Source: Streptomyces sp. NBC_01439 (lineage in GTDB: Bacteria; Actinomycetota; Actinomycetes; Streptomycetales; Streptomycetaceae). From it: 64,000 nucleotides of DNA. The DNA lies in the NCBI RefSeq assembly GCF_036227605.1, contig NZ_CP109487.1, positions 2,976,001 to 3,040,000 on the forward strand. The letters run 5' to 3'. This document shows positions 17,982 through 25,699 of the stretch, in pieces (position 1 is the stretch's first letter; each line of letters begins with the position of its first letter). The translations under genes and the position numbers were made by a program. The notes beneath the pieces are model-generated. The model did not search any database, was not told the origin of the DNA, and was given only the letters and a program-made list of their open reading frames with translations.

Positions 17982-18692
17982 CTAGGGAGCGGCCGGGGCG
18001 ACGAGCCGGTAGCCCACCCCTCGGACGGTCTCGATGAGGGCGGGCATGCGCAGTTTGGAGCGGAGCGAGGCGACGTGCACCTCCAGGGTGCGCCCGGTCC
18101 CCTCCCAGCTGGTGCGCCACACCTCGCTGATGATCTGCTCGCGGCGGAAGACGACGCCGGGCCGCTGCGCGAGCAGGGCCAGCAGGTCGAACTCCTTGCG
18201 GGTGAGGGGCACGTCGGCGCCGTCCACGCTCACCCGGCGGTTGGGCAGCTCGATGCTGACGGGGCCGAGGCGGACCGTGGCGGCCGTACCGGTGCCGGCG
18301 ACCTCTTCGGAGGCGCCGGTGCGCCGGGCGACGGCGTGGATGCGGGCGAGGAGCTCGCCGGTGTCGTAGGGCTTGACCACGTAGTCGTCGGCGCCCATGT
18401 TCAGGCCGTGGATGCGGGAGCGTACGTCGGCCCGCGCGGTCACCATGATCACGGGGGTGGCGGTGCGCTTGCGGATCTTGCCGCACACCTCGTAGCCGTC
18501 CTGATCGGGCAGACCGAGGTCGAGCAGGATCACGCCGTAGGGCTGGGGGCAGGTCGGCGCGCCGGCGGGCAGGAGCGCCTGGAGGGCCTCTTCGCCGTTG
18601 CGGGCGTGGGTGACCTGGAAGCCGTGGCGGGCGAGGATCGCGGACAGGGCTGCCGCGACGTGATCGTCGTCCTCGACGAGCAGCAGTCTCAT
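17982..18692 (-). CDS. gluR: OmpR-family response regulator of the glutamate system (GluR)
   Basis: A 236-residue response regulator. The receiver has the acidic pocket VEDDD at 6-10 and phosphoacceptor Asp58 in VILLDLGLPDQDG; residues 41-52 hold a short insert before it. The C-terminal OmpR-type winged helix (VPLTRKEFDLLALLAQRPG then GRTLEVHVASLRSKL) binds DNA. It is divergent from gluA, with a 299-base intergenic region that contains an inverted repeat over the likely gluA promoter. The family logic suggests that it controls gluABCD. Confidence 0.9.
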   Translation of the reverse strand: MRLLLVEDDDHVAAALSAILARHGFQVTHARNGEEALQALLPAGAPTCPQPYGVILLDLGLPDQDGYEVCGKIRKRTATPVIMVTARADVRSRIHGLNMGADDYVVKPYDTGELLARIHAVARRTGASEEVAGTGTAATVRLGPVSIELPNRRVSVDGADVPLTRKEFDLLALLAQRPGVVFRREQIISEVWRTSWEGTGRTLEVHVASLRSKLRMPALIETVRGVGYRLVAPAAP

Positions 18693-18925
18693 GTCGTCCC
18701 CCTCTCCTCTTGTCTCACTCGGGCTTCACTGCGCATGGTCACACGCAGGGCCGCACGTAGGGCCACCATGCATCCACGCCGATACGGAGTCCCACGTCAA
18801 GAGGGTCCCGCCCCGGCGCGCCTTCCGTTATGCACCCGGTACGCGGACATGATCGACCACACCGGTGTCGCGCACGGAGCGTATCGGGAAGAGGCCGGAT
18901 CGTTATCCTCAATTCTCCCTCAGAT

Positions 18926-18958
18926 GTGATGACGTTGTGCGCGTCACGTCACTACTGT
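18926..18958 (+). promoter_or_regulatory. Candidate promoter and inverted repeat before gluA
   Basis: A -35-like TGACGT at 18930-18935 and a -10-like TACTGT at 18953-18958 are 17 bases apart. An inverted repeat, GTGATGACG at 18926 and CGTCACGTCAC at 18942, covers the spacer. It is a reasonable place for GluR or another regulator to bind. The match is imperfect. Confidence 0.4.
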
Positions 18959-18991
18959 CCTGCCAACCGAGGAGGACGGAGCAAGAAGCCG

Positions 18992-19777
18992 ATGAGCGGA
19001 GTATCAGTGACCAAGGACGTGCAGGACGCGGCCGGTGCCGCAGACGACCTGGTCGTACTGAGCAACGTCAACAAGCACTTCGGCGCGCTGCACGTGCTTC
19101 AGGACATCGATCTGAGCATTGCCCGCGGTGAGGTAGTCGTGGTGATCGGTCCCTCGGGATCGGGCAAGTCCACGCTGTGCCGGACCATCAACCGGCTGGA
19201 GACCATCGACTCGGGCACCATCACGCTCGACGGGAAGGACCTGCCCTCCGAGGGCAAGGAACTGGCCCGGCTGCGCGCCGACGTCGGCATGGTGTTCCAG
19301 TCGTTCAACCTCTTCGCGCACAAGACGGTGCTGCAGAACGTCATGCTGGGCCAGCTGAAGGTCCGCAAGACCGACAAGGCCACGGCCCACGCGAAGGCGC
19401 TGTCCCTGCTGGAGCGGGTGGGCGTCGGCTCCCAGGCCGACAAGTACCCGGCACAGCTCTCCGGTGGCCAGCAGCAGCGCGTGGCGATCGCCCGGGCGCT
19501 CGCCATGGAGCCGAAGGTGATGCTCTTCGACGAGCCGACCTCGGCCCTGGACCCGGAAATGATCAACGAGGTGCTGGAGGTCATGCAGCAGCTCGCCCGC
19601 GAGGGCATGACGATGGTGGTCGTCACGCACGAGATGGGCTTCGCGCGGTCCGCCGCCAACCGGGTCGTCTTCATGGCCGACGGAAAGATCGTCGAAGAGG
19701 CGACTCCCGAGCAGTTCTTCAGCAACCCGCGCAGCGATCGGGCGAAGGACTTCCTGTCGAAGATCCTGCACCACTGA
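18992..19777 (+). CDS. gluA: Glutamate ABC transporter ATPase GluA
   Basis: The ATP-binding subunit of a polar amino-acid importer, 261 residues. Walker A is at 53-61 (GPSGSGKST), the Q-loop in [10 protein letters not shown], the signature in [15 protein letters not shown], Walker B in [12 protein letters not shown] and the switch His in VVTHEMGF. The GluA type is close to GlnQ/HisP. It heads gluABCD on the plus strand. ATG 18992 is the conventional start; the GGAGG ribosome site lies 17 bases upstream, so the GTG at 19007 remains possible. It is likely regulated by the divergent GluRK pair. Confidence 0.95.
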   Translation: MSGVSVTKDVQDAAGAADDLVVLSNVNKHFGALHVLQDIDLSIARGEVVVVIGPSGSGKSTLCRTINRLETIDSGTITLDGKDLPSEGKELARLRADVGMVFQSFNLFAHKTVLQNVMLGQLKVRKTDKATAHAKALSLLERVGVGSQADKYPAQLSGGQQQRVAIARALAMEPKVMLFDEPTSALDPEMINEVLEVMQQLAREGMTMVVVTHEMGFARSAANRVVFMADGKIVEEATPEQFFSNPRSDRAKDFLSKILHH

Positions 19778-19894
19778 GATTTCCGTCTGGTAGTCATCCG
19801 TATGCGGATCGTCGCCGGATCGTTCCTGTCTGCCGTGCGTGCGCCGCAAGCGTCGCTCGTCGTTCAACCACGTCTCATCCGAGGGAAGTTCACC

Positions 19895-20746
19895 ATGAAG
19901 ATCTCCAAGGCCGCTGCGGCCGCGGCCGTCGCCGTCGCCCTGTCCCTGACCGCGACCGCGTGTGGCGGCAGCAAGCAGGACGCCGCCAGTGACGGCGGTG
20001 CGTCCGGTGGCGCCAAGGACAAGATCGTCGTCGGCATCAAGTACGACCAGCCCGGTCTGGGCCTGAAGACCCCGGACGGCAAGTACACGGGCTTCGACGT
20101 CGACGTGGCGACCTACGTCGCCAAGGAGCTCGGCTACGAGCCGAACCAGATCGAGTTCAAGCAGGCCGTCAGCGCCGAGCGCGAGAACCTGATCGCGAAC
20201 GGTGACGTGAAGTTCGTCGTCGCGACCTACTCGATCAACGACAAGCGCAAGGAGAAGGTCGACTTCGCCGGCCCGTACTTCCTCGCGCACCAGGACCTGC
20301 TGGTCCGCGCCGACGAAACGGGCATCACCAAGGCCGAGGACCTGAACAAGAAGAAGCTCTGCTCGGTCACCGGCTCCACGTCGGCGCAGAACGTCAAGAC
20401 CAAGCTGGCTCCCGAGGCCGACCTGCTGGAGCAGGGCGGCTACTCCGAGTGCATCACCGGCCTGGAGAACAAGGCCGTCGACGCCCTGACCACGGACAAC
20501 TCGATCCTGGCGGGCTACGCGGCGCAGGACAAGAACAAGGGCAAGTTCAAGCTGGTCGGGCTGAGCCTGAGCAACGAGAACTACGGCATCGGTCTGAAGA
20601 AGGGCGACAAGGAGCTCCAGACCAAGATCAACGCCGCGCTCAAGAAGATGGTCGAGGACGGCAGCTGGCAGAAGGCCGTGGACAAGAACCTCGGCCCGGC
20701 CAACTACAAGAACGAGCCTGCTCCGCAGATCACCGAAGGCAGCTGA
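19895..20746 (+). CDS. gluB: Glutamate-binding lipoprotein GluB
   Basis: The 283-residue substrate-binding protein of the importer, exported and lipid-anchored. The signal runs to a lipobox-like LTATAC with Cys at about residue 25. The SBP_bac_3 fold follows: IVVGIKYDQPGLGLKTPDGK, the ligand-site FVVATYSINDKRKEKVDFAGPY (positions 109-130, partly quoted here in pieces), then SNENYGIGL. It is preceded by a GAGGGAAG ribosome site before ATG 19895. A hairpin after its stop probably stabilises the gluB end of the mRNA and gives more binding protein than permease. Confidence 0.93.
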   Translation: MKISKAAAAAAVAVALSLTATACGGSKQDAASDGGASGGAKDKIVVGIKYDQPGLGLKTPDGKYTGFDVDVATYVAKELGYEPNQIEFKQAVSAERENLIANGDVKFVVATYSINDKRKEKVDFAGPYFLAHQDLLVRADETGITKAEDLNKKKLCSVTGSTSAQNVKTKLAPEADLLEQGGYSECITGLENKAVDALTTDNSILAGYAAQDKNKGKFKLVGLSLSNENYGIGLKKGDKELQTKINAALKKMVEDGSWQKAVDKNLGPANYKNEPAPQITEGS

Positions 20747-20762
20747 TTCATCGGTGAGGAGC

Positions 20763-20791
20763 GTCGCCGCCCGCCTGCCGCGGGCGGCGGC
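20763..20791 (+). promoter_or_regulatory. GC-rich hairpin between gluB and gluC
   Basis: CGCCGCCCGC at 20765-20774 pairs with GCGGGCGGCG at 20780-20789 around a 5-base loop, extended by one wobble and one more pair. It lies 17 bases after the gluB stop and well before gluC. Stem-loops after the binding-protein gene are a common way to raise its level over the permeases, by partial termination or by protecting the mRNA. Confidence 0.65.
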
Positions 20792-20829
20792 GCACCTCAC
20801 CGGCCATCCTGGGGAGAGCGCAGGGCATC

Positions 20830-21504
20830 GTGTTCGATTTTCTTGATTCCGGGCAGTACGACGTGCTCGGAGCCTTCTGGGTGACGGTTCAGCTCACCCT
20901 CTACTCGGCGGTCGGATCCCTGATCTGGGGGACCGTCCTGGCGGGGATGCGGGTCAGCCCGGTCCCGCTGCTGCGGGGCTTCGGCACCGCCTACGTCAAC
21001 CTGGTCCGCAACACCCCGCTGACCTTGCTGATCATCGGTTGCTCGCTGGGGCTCAACCAGACGCTCGGCATCGCCCTGGGCGGCAGCACGTTCAAGGAGA
21101 TCGGCTTCCGGCTCGCGGTCCTCGGACTGACCGCCTACACCGGCACCTTCGTCTGCGAGGCCCTGCGCTCCGGCATCAACACCGTGCCCGTGGGTCAGGC
21201 CGAGGCGGCCCGCGCACTGGGGCTGAGCTTCTTCCAGGTGCTCACCCTGATCGTGCTCCCCCAGGCTTTCCGGGCGGTCATCGCACCGCTCGCCAACGTA
21301 CTGATCGCACTCACCAAGAACACCACGGTGGCGGCGACCATCGGCGTGGCCGAAGCGGCCCTGCTGATGAAGGAAATGCTCGAGAACGAACCGCAGGCGC
21401 TCTTCGCGGTCTTCGCTGTCTTCGCTCTCGGTTTCGTCCTGCTGACCCTGCCCACCGGCCTTCTGCTGGGCTGGGTCGCCAAGCGAGTGGCGGTGAAGCG
21501 ATGA
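20830..21504 (+). CDS. gluC: Glutamate ABC transporter permease GluC
   Basis: A 224-residue HisMQ-type permease with about five membrane segments. The EAA loop SVxxx(EAARALGLSFFQVLTLIVLP) near residues 120-140 contacts the ATPase. It starts at GTG 20830 and its TGA overlaps the gluD ATG (ATGA, 21501-21504), so the two permeases are translationally coupled and probably form a heterodimer. Confidence 0.93.
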   Translation: MFDFLDSGQYDVLGAFWVTVQLTLYSAVGSLIWGTVLAGMRVSPVPLLRGFGTAYVNLVRNTPLTLLIIGCSLGLNQTLGIALGGSTFKEIGFRLAVLGLTAYTGTFVCEALRSGINTVPVGQAEAARALGLSFFQVLTLIVLPQAFRAVIAPLANVLIALTKNTTVAATIGVAEAALLMKEMLENEPQALFAVFAVFALGFVLLTLPTGLLLGWVAKRVAVKR

Positions 21505-22391
21505 GTTCCGTTCTGTACGACACCCCTGGCCCCAAGGCCAAGGCGCGCAACTGGATCTACAGCGGGCTCTTCGTCGTGCTGTTCGGGCTCGTCCTGTGGT
21601 GGGCGCTGTCCCTCATGGGCGAGAAGGGCCAGCTCGACGCCGACAAGTGGTCCCCCTTCGTCACCGACAGCCGGGTCTGGACCACGTACCTGCTCCCGGG
21701 CCTGGTGGAGACCCTCAAGGCCGGCGCGCTCGCCATGCTGATCGCCCTCCCGTTCGGCGCGCTGCTGGGCATCGGTCGACTGTCGGACCACGCGTGGGTG
21801 CGGGGTCCGGTCGGCGCGTGGGTCGAGTTCTTCCGTGCCATCCCGGTGCTGATGCTGATGCTGTTCGGCTTCGCGCTGATGGCGCCGCGGCTCATGGACG
21901 TCCCCTCCGACACCCGGCCCTTCTGGGCCGTGGTCACGGGCCTGGTCCTCTACAACTCGGCCGTCATCGCCGAGATCGTCCGGGCGGGCGTGCTCTCCCT
22001 GCCCCACGGCCAGAGCGACGCCGCCAAGGCGATCGGCATGCGCAAGGGCCAGACGATGTTCCACGTGCTGATCCCGCAGGCCGTGACGGCGATGCTGCCG
22101 GCCCTGGTCAGCCAGCTCGTGGTGATCCTCAAGGACACCGCGATCGGTGGCGCCCTGCTGGGCTTCGGGGAACTGCTCTCCATGAACCGGCAGATCTCGG
22201 CCAACTACAGCAACACCATCCCGACGCTCTTCGTGATCGCACTGATCTACATCGTCGTGAACTTCGGCCTCACCTCGTTCGCCTCCTTGCTGGAGGGCCG
22301 ACTGCGGAAGTCGAAGAAGAGCACCGGTGCGGTGGTCGGCGTCAACGATGTGAACGACATGGCGACCGGGGCGAACTCGGGCGGGATCTGA
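21501..22391 (+). CDS. gluD: Glutamate ABC transporter permease GluD
   Basis: A 296-residue permease with a longer N-terminus than GluC, with a first membrane helix at about 20-40 and the core of five further segments from about 70. The EAA-type loop is SDAAKAIGMRKGQTMFHVLI. The C-terminal tail is polar (GAVVGVNDVNDMATGANSG) and is probably cytosolic. It is the last gene of the operon; a 14-base-pair hairpin follows 63 bases downstream. Confidence 0.93.
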   Translation: MSSVLYDTPGPKAKARNWIYSGLFVVLFGLVLWWALSLMGEKGQLDADKWSPFVTDSRVWTTYLLPGLVETLKAGALAMLIALPFGALLGIGRLSDHAWVRGPVGAWVEFFRAIPVLMLMLFGFALMAPRLMDVPSDTRPFWAVVTGLVLYNSAVIAEIVRAGVLSLPHGQSDAAKAIGMRKGQTMFHVLIPQAVTAMLPALVSQLVVILKDTAIGGALLGFGELLSMNRQISANYSNTIPTLFVIALIYIVVNFGLTSFASLLEGRLRKSKKSTGAVVGVNDVNDMATGANSGGI

Positions 22392-22454
22392 CGGCCCTCC
22401 CGGTCCAGGGGCCGTTGGGGCTCTGACCTCACGTCATTCATATTGCTCAGTCTG

Positions 22455-22487
22455 TGTGGTGCGGCGGAATTCATCCGCCGCACCACA
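22455..22487 (+). terminator. Terminator of the gluABCD operon
   Basis: A perfect 14-base-pair inverted repeat, TGTGGTGCGGCGGA and its complement, around the 5-base loop ATTCA. It starts 63 bases after the gluD stop. It is symmetric and could also stop transcription from the small minus-strand frame at 22563. Confidence 0.8.
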
Positions 22488-22562
22488 TTGCGTTGTACCG
22501 ATCGATGCGACTTCCGGCTTCGACGTCGGCCGTGCTGGAGGAGCCTCGAGCGATCCAGTCCA

Positions 22563-22781
22563 TCAGTGGGACCTCGTGATGATGCCGCCGCTCTTTACCG
22601 AGGTGAACGGCGGGCAGGCGATGAAGGAGGGGGCACGCTCGTCCTTCCATTCCAGCGAATGGACACTGACGTCGCCGCCGCCGTCCTCACGCACGCAGAT
22701 GACCGCCGCCTTGCAGTGTCCATCCTTGACGCCCTTTTCGGAATTTCCGATTCCATTTACCGCTGCGCCGACCAGGGTCAC
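22563..22781 (-). CDS. Possible small hypothetical protein
   Basis: A 72-residue frame with a GTG start at 22781 and good third-position G/C bias. The product has a Cys in GHCKAAVIC twice and one in FIACPPFTS, and no domain I recognise. The start has no strong ribosome site. It is divergent from the FAD monooxygenase gene and ends in front of the glu terminator. I give it as a candidate because its codon use fits a real gene better than the overlapping plus-strand frames do. Confidence 0.35.
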   Translation of the reverse strand: MTLVGAAVNGIGNSEKGVKDGHCKAAVICVREDGGGDVSVHSLEWKDERAPSFIACPPFTSVKSGGIITRSH

Positions 22782-22849
22782 TTGACGCGGGCACCTACAG
22801 TGGGTTGCATACGTTCTGTGATCACATACCGGACATCGGGAGCCGCGCC

Positions 22850-24448
22850 ATGGACCCGGTGATCGTCGTCGGCGCGGGACCCGTCGGACTGTCCCTGTCG
22901 CTCGCCCTGGCAGGTGCGGGCGTACCCTCCGTCGTGCTCGACGAGGGGCCCGGAAAGGAAGAGGTCCGGCCGGCCCGTACCGTCGTCCTGCACGCCGAAA
23001 CGTCGGCCATGGCGCACCGGCTGGGCTGTACGACGCTGCGCGACGAGGGGACGTACTTCGCCGCCTGGCGCACGATGCGCCGGCGCCAGACCGACCGGCG
23101 GATCACCTTCGAGGACCGCCAGGCCCCGCTGCACGTGCCGCAACACGCACTGACGCGCGGACTGCGCGACGCCGCCGTGTCCCACCCGCTCGTCCAGCTG
23201 GTCACCGACAGCAAGCTGGATTCCCTGGAGCAGGACGGCCGGGGCGTCACCGCGCACACCCGGGGCGCCGAAACCACCTGGTGGCGCGGGAGTTACCTGG
23301 TCGGCTGCGACGGCGCCCGCTCCACCGTGCGCAAGCTGCTCGGCATCCGCTTTCCGGGCCGCACCGCCGTGGAGCGGCACGCCGTGGCCGCGCTGCGCAC
23401 CGAACTGCCCTGGCCCGGCGAGGCCTTGCTGCACCGCAGCCCGCCGCAGGAGGTCACCTCGCGGCCGCTGCGCGACGGGGTGTGGCGGTTGGACTGGCTA
23501 CTCCCGCCCCGCGGGGAACTCGTGACCCCCGACGTGCTGGTGACCCTGATCCGCGACACCCTCGCGGTGTGGTGCGGCGGCACGACACCCCCGTACGACC
23601 TCATCGACACCGGGGTCCACACCCTGCACCACCGCCTCGCCCGCCGCTGGCGCGACGGCCGCGCCTTCCTCGCCGGAGACGCCGCGCACCTGCTGGGCGC
23701 GCTCGGCACCCAAGGGGTCGAGGAGGGACTCCGGGACGCCGAGAACCTGGCGTGGAAGCTCTCCCTGGCCTGGCACCAGGGCGCTTCCGAGGCCCTGCTC
23801 GACAGCTACGAGGGCGAGCGGCGCACCGCGGTCGCCTCCCGCCTGCGCGCGGCCGACCAGGCGATGCCGTCGCTGCGCGCCGGGGGCGGCCTGCGCACCT
23901 ACCTCCCCGGCGCCGCACGTTCCGCCGAATCCCTGCTCACCGACGGCCACCTGGGGCGCGGACCGCTGGGCTCGGAGCCCACGTACGCCCCGCCGGTCGC
24001 CGTGCACGAGGTCCCGACGGCCACGGAGCCGGGCGGCCCGGTGGCGAACGTTGCGGTGACCGCGCCCGACGGGGCGACCGTGCCGCTGCGGGACCTGCTC
24101 GGGCAGGGCCGGTTCCTGGTGGTCCTGGTGGCTCCCGGCACCGGGGTCTGGGACCGCCGCCACTGGCTCGGCGCCGGACTGATGCCCCGACTCGCCGCGG
24201 CGGTGAGCGCCCTCCCGGTCCGCACCGACCTGCTGGTCGCGGACGGCTATCCGGGGGCTCCGGCGCACACCGTGCTGCTGGTGCGGCCGGACGGGCACCT
24301 GGCGGCGACCTTCGCGGGGGTCCGCCCGGCGGAACTGTACGAGGCGGCGGACACCCTACGGGCGGGCGCGCCCGCGTCCCGGGTACCGGCGCCCGCTCAG
24401 GCGTCGTCGGTGCCGATGCCGACGACGCCGACCGCGGTGATCGATTGA
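22850..24448 (+). CDS. FAD-dependent class A monooxygenase
   Basis: A 532-residue flavoprotein hydroxylase of the PHBH/polyketide-hydroxylase type, which uses NAD(P)H and O2 on an aromatic substrate. The FAD fingerprints are VIVVGAGPVGLSLSLALAG at the N-terminus, YLVGCDGARSTVRK (DG motif) and LAGDAAHLLGALGTQGVEEG (GD motif). The C-terminal part, about residues 390-500, is the thioredoxin-like domain common in this class. ATG 22850 has a GGGAG ribosome site seven bases before it. No biosynthetic cluster surrounds it, so the substrate is unknown. A similar gene precedes the recA region in S. coelicolor, as I recall. Confidence 0.88.
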   Translation: MDPVIVVGAGPVGLSLSLALAGAGVPSVVLDEGPGKEEVRPARTVVLHAETSAMAHRLGCTTLRDEGTYFAAWRTMRRRQTDRRITFEDRQAPLHVPQHALTRGLRDAAVSHPLVQLVTDSKLDSLEQDGRGVTAHTRGAETTWWRGSYLVGCDGARSTVRKLLGIRFPGRTAVERHAVAALRTELPWPGEALLHRSPPQEVTSRPLRDGVWRLDWLLPPRGELVTPDVLVTLIRDTLAVWCGGTTPPYDLIDTGVHTLHHRLARRWRDGRAFLAGDAAHLLGALGTQGVEEGLRDAENLAWKLSLAWHQGASEALLDSYEGERRTAVASRLRAADQAMPSLRAGGGLRTYLPGAARSAESLLTDGHLGRGPLGSEPTYAPPVAVHEVPTATEPGGPVANVAVTAPDGATVPLRDLLGQGRFLVVLVAPGTGVWDRRHWLGAGLMPRLAAAVSALPVRTDLLVADGYPGAPAHTVLLVRPDGHLAATFAGVRPAELYEAADTLRAGAPASRVPAPAQASSVPMPTTPTAVID

Positions 24449-24519
24449 CCGTCTCCGGGACTCCGTGGTTCACTCGCGGAGTGACCGGCAACGACGTACG
24501 CCTGTGGCGGAGGGTCCAT

Positions 24520-24567
24520 ATGGACCTGCTCCGCTACGCGGGCTGCGTGTGTCGCCCTTCCTGCTGA
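24520..24567 (+). CDS. Cys-rich leader peptide upstream of cysteine dioxygenase
   Basis: ATG 24520 begins a 15-residue peptide, MDLLRYAGCVCRPSC, with a GGAGG ribosome site six bases upstream. Three of its last seven residues are Cys. It lies 78 bases before the cysteine dioxygenase start. Small Cys-rich leaders in actinobacteria act as attenuators in which ribosome stalling reports cysteine or Cys-tRNA level. The regulated step here, and whether high or low cysteine raises expression, is inferred. A longer start (GTG 24481) in the same frame has no ribosome site. Confidence 0.75.
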   Translation: MDLLRYAGCVCRPSC

Positions 24568-24645
24568 TTCGCCCTTCCCTCCGCGCGCCCCGTGCCGTCC
24601 ACCGGCCTGCGCGCACCTCCGCGAACCCAGGAACGGTCCCCCTTC

Positions 24646-25194
24646 ATGTCTGCACCCGCATCCGCACCCCCGTACGCCCTGGAGTCCTCGACGGCGGCCG
24701 GCGGCCCCACGGCCGCCGAGCTCCTCGATTTCGCCCTCCGCACGGCGGCCGACGCCGAGGTCGTGGCCTCGCTGCCACTCGATCCCGAGGGCCGCACCTG
24801 GATCCGGCTGGACGGGCCGGGCGGCAGCGAGGCGTGGCTGATCGGCTGGCCTCCGGGCACCGGCACCGGCTGGCACGACCACGCCGAATCGCGGGGCGCC
24901 TTCGCCACCGCCCGGGGCCGGCTCACCGAGCACTCGCTGACCGTGCGCCTGCCCGCGGAGGGCTGGAGGTCCCTGGAACTGGCCCCGGACGTCGACCGCC
25001 GCCGCACCCTGGCCGCGGGATCGGGGCGCGCCTTCCGGGAACACCACGTGCACGAGGTCCTCAACGAGTCGCAGGCCGAGCACGCGGTCTCCGTGCACGC
25101 CTACTACCCGCCGCTCCCGCTGATCCGCCGCTACAGCCGCAGCGGCCCGGTGCTCAGCCTGGAGCACGTCGAGCGTCCGGCGGACTGGCAGTGA
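24646..25194 (+). CDS. Cysteine dioxygenase family protein (cupin)
   Basis: A 182-residue cupin that would oxidise cysteine to cysteine sulfinate with O2 and Fe(II). The iron-binding triad is visible: His77 and His79 in GWHDHAESRGAFAT and His151 in SVHAYYPP. The conserved LNESQAEHAVS lies between them. The ribosome site is weak (AGGAAC, 13 bases before ATG 24646). The TGA overlaps the GTG of the rhodanese gene (GTGA, 25191-25194). It is preceded by the Cys leader, which supports cysteine as its substrate. Bacterial relatives also include 3-mercaptopropionate dioxygenase, so that remains possible. Confidence 0.85.
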   Translation: MSAPASAPPYALESSTAAGGPTAAELLDFALRTAADAEVVASLPLDPEGRTWIRLDGPGGSEAWLIGWPPGTGTGWHDHAESRGAFATARGRLTEHSLTVRLPAEGWRSLELAPDVDRRRTLAAGSGRAFREHHVHEVLNESQAEHAVSVHAYYPPLPLIRRYSRSGPVLSLEHVERPADWQ

Positions 25195-25580
25195 GCGCCC
25201 CGATCGGCATCGACGAGTTGCTGGAGCGGGTCCGCGCGGGCTACACCCGCGTGGATGCGCGGGAGGCGTACGCCGCCTCCCGCGCCGGGGCCCTCCTGGT
25301 GGACATCCGCTACCAGGCCCTGCGCGAGCGGGACGGGCTGGTCCCGGGCGCGCTGGTGGTCGAGCGCAACGAACTGGAGTGGCGCCTGGACCCACGGGGC
25401 AGCCACCGCCTCCCCGAGGCCACGGGCCACGACCTCCAGGTGGTGGTGATCTGCAACGAGGGCTACGCGTCCAGCCTCGCCGCGGCCTCGCTGCACGCCC
25501 TGGGGATCCACCGCGCGACAGACCTGACCGGCGGCTTCCAGGCCTGGAAGTCCGCCGGCCTCCCGGTCGCACCCGCCTGA
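25191..25580 (+). CDS. Rhodanese-domain sulfurtransferase
   Basis: A 129-residue single-domain rhodanese, with the active-site Cys88 in VVVICNEGYASSLAAASL; the six-residue loop is CNEGYAS. LLVDIR and GFQAWKSAGLPV are the standard conserved ends of the fold. It begins with GTG overlapping the stop of the dioxygenase gene, so the two are coupled. It probably handles sulfane sulfur released in cysteine turnover. The exact sulfur donor is unknown. Confidence 0.88.
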   Translation: MSAPIGIDELLERVRAGYTRVDAREAYAASRAGALLVDIRYQALRERDGLVPGALVVERNELEWRLDPRGSHRLPEATGHDLQVVVICNEGYASSLAAASLHALGIHRATDLTGGFQAWKSAGLPVAPA

Positions 25581-25653
25581 TGCCCCCGGGCTCCGGCCGG
25601 ACCCGGTTCTCGAACGCCGGACGGGCTGGAAGGTCCGGCCTCGCCGGCCTTCG

Positions 25654-25694
25654 CGGCGCCGTTTCCGGGGGCAGCGCCCCCGGCAACGGCGCCG
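25654..25694. terminator. Bidirectional hairpin between rhodanese and permease genes
   Basis: GGCGCCGTT at 25655-25663 pairs with AACGGCGCC at 25685-25693; inside it CCGGGGGC pairs with GCCCCCGG around a short loop. Together this is a long, stable hairpin between two convergent genes and serves both. Confidence 0.8.
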
Positions 25695-25699
25695 CACGC

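Noticed and set aside
14491..18486. A minus-strand open frame of over 1300 codons across the GH85 and kinase genes
   Set aside because: It is antisense to the GH85 gene and out of frame with gluK. The Arg/Pro-rich composition is a GC-frame artefact, and the genes on the proper strand have full family motifs.
22850..24448. FAD monooxygenase as part of an antibiotic cluster
   Set aside because: No polyketide synthase, peptide synthetase or other tailoring genes adjoin it.
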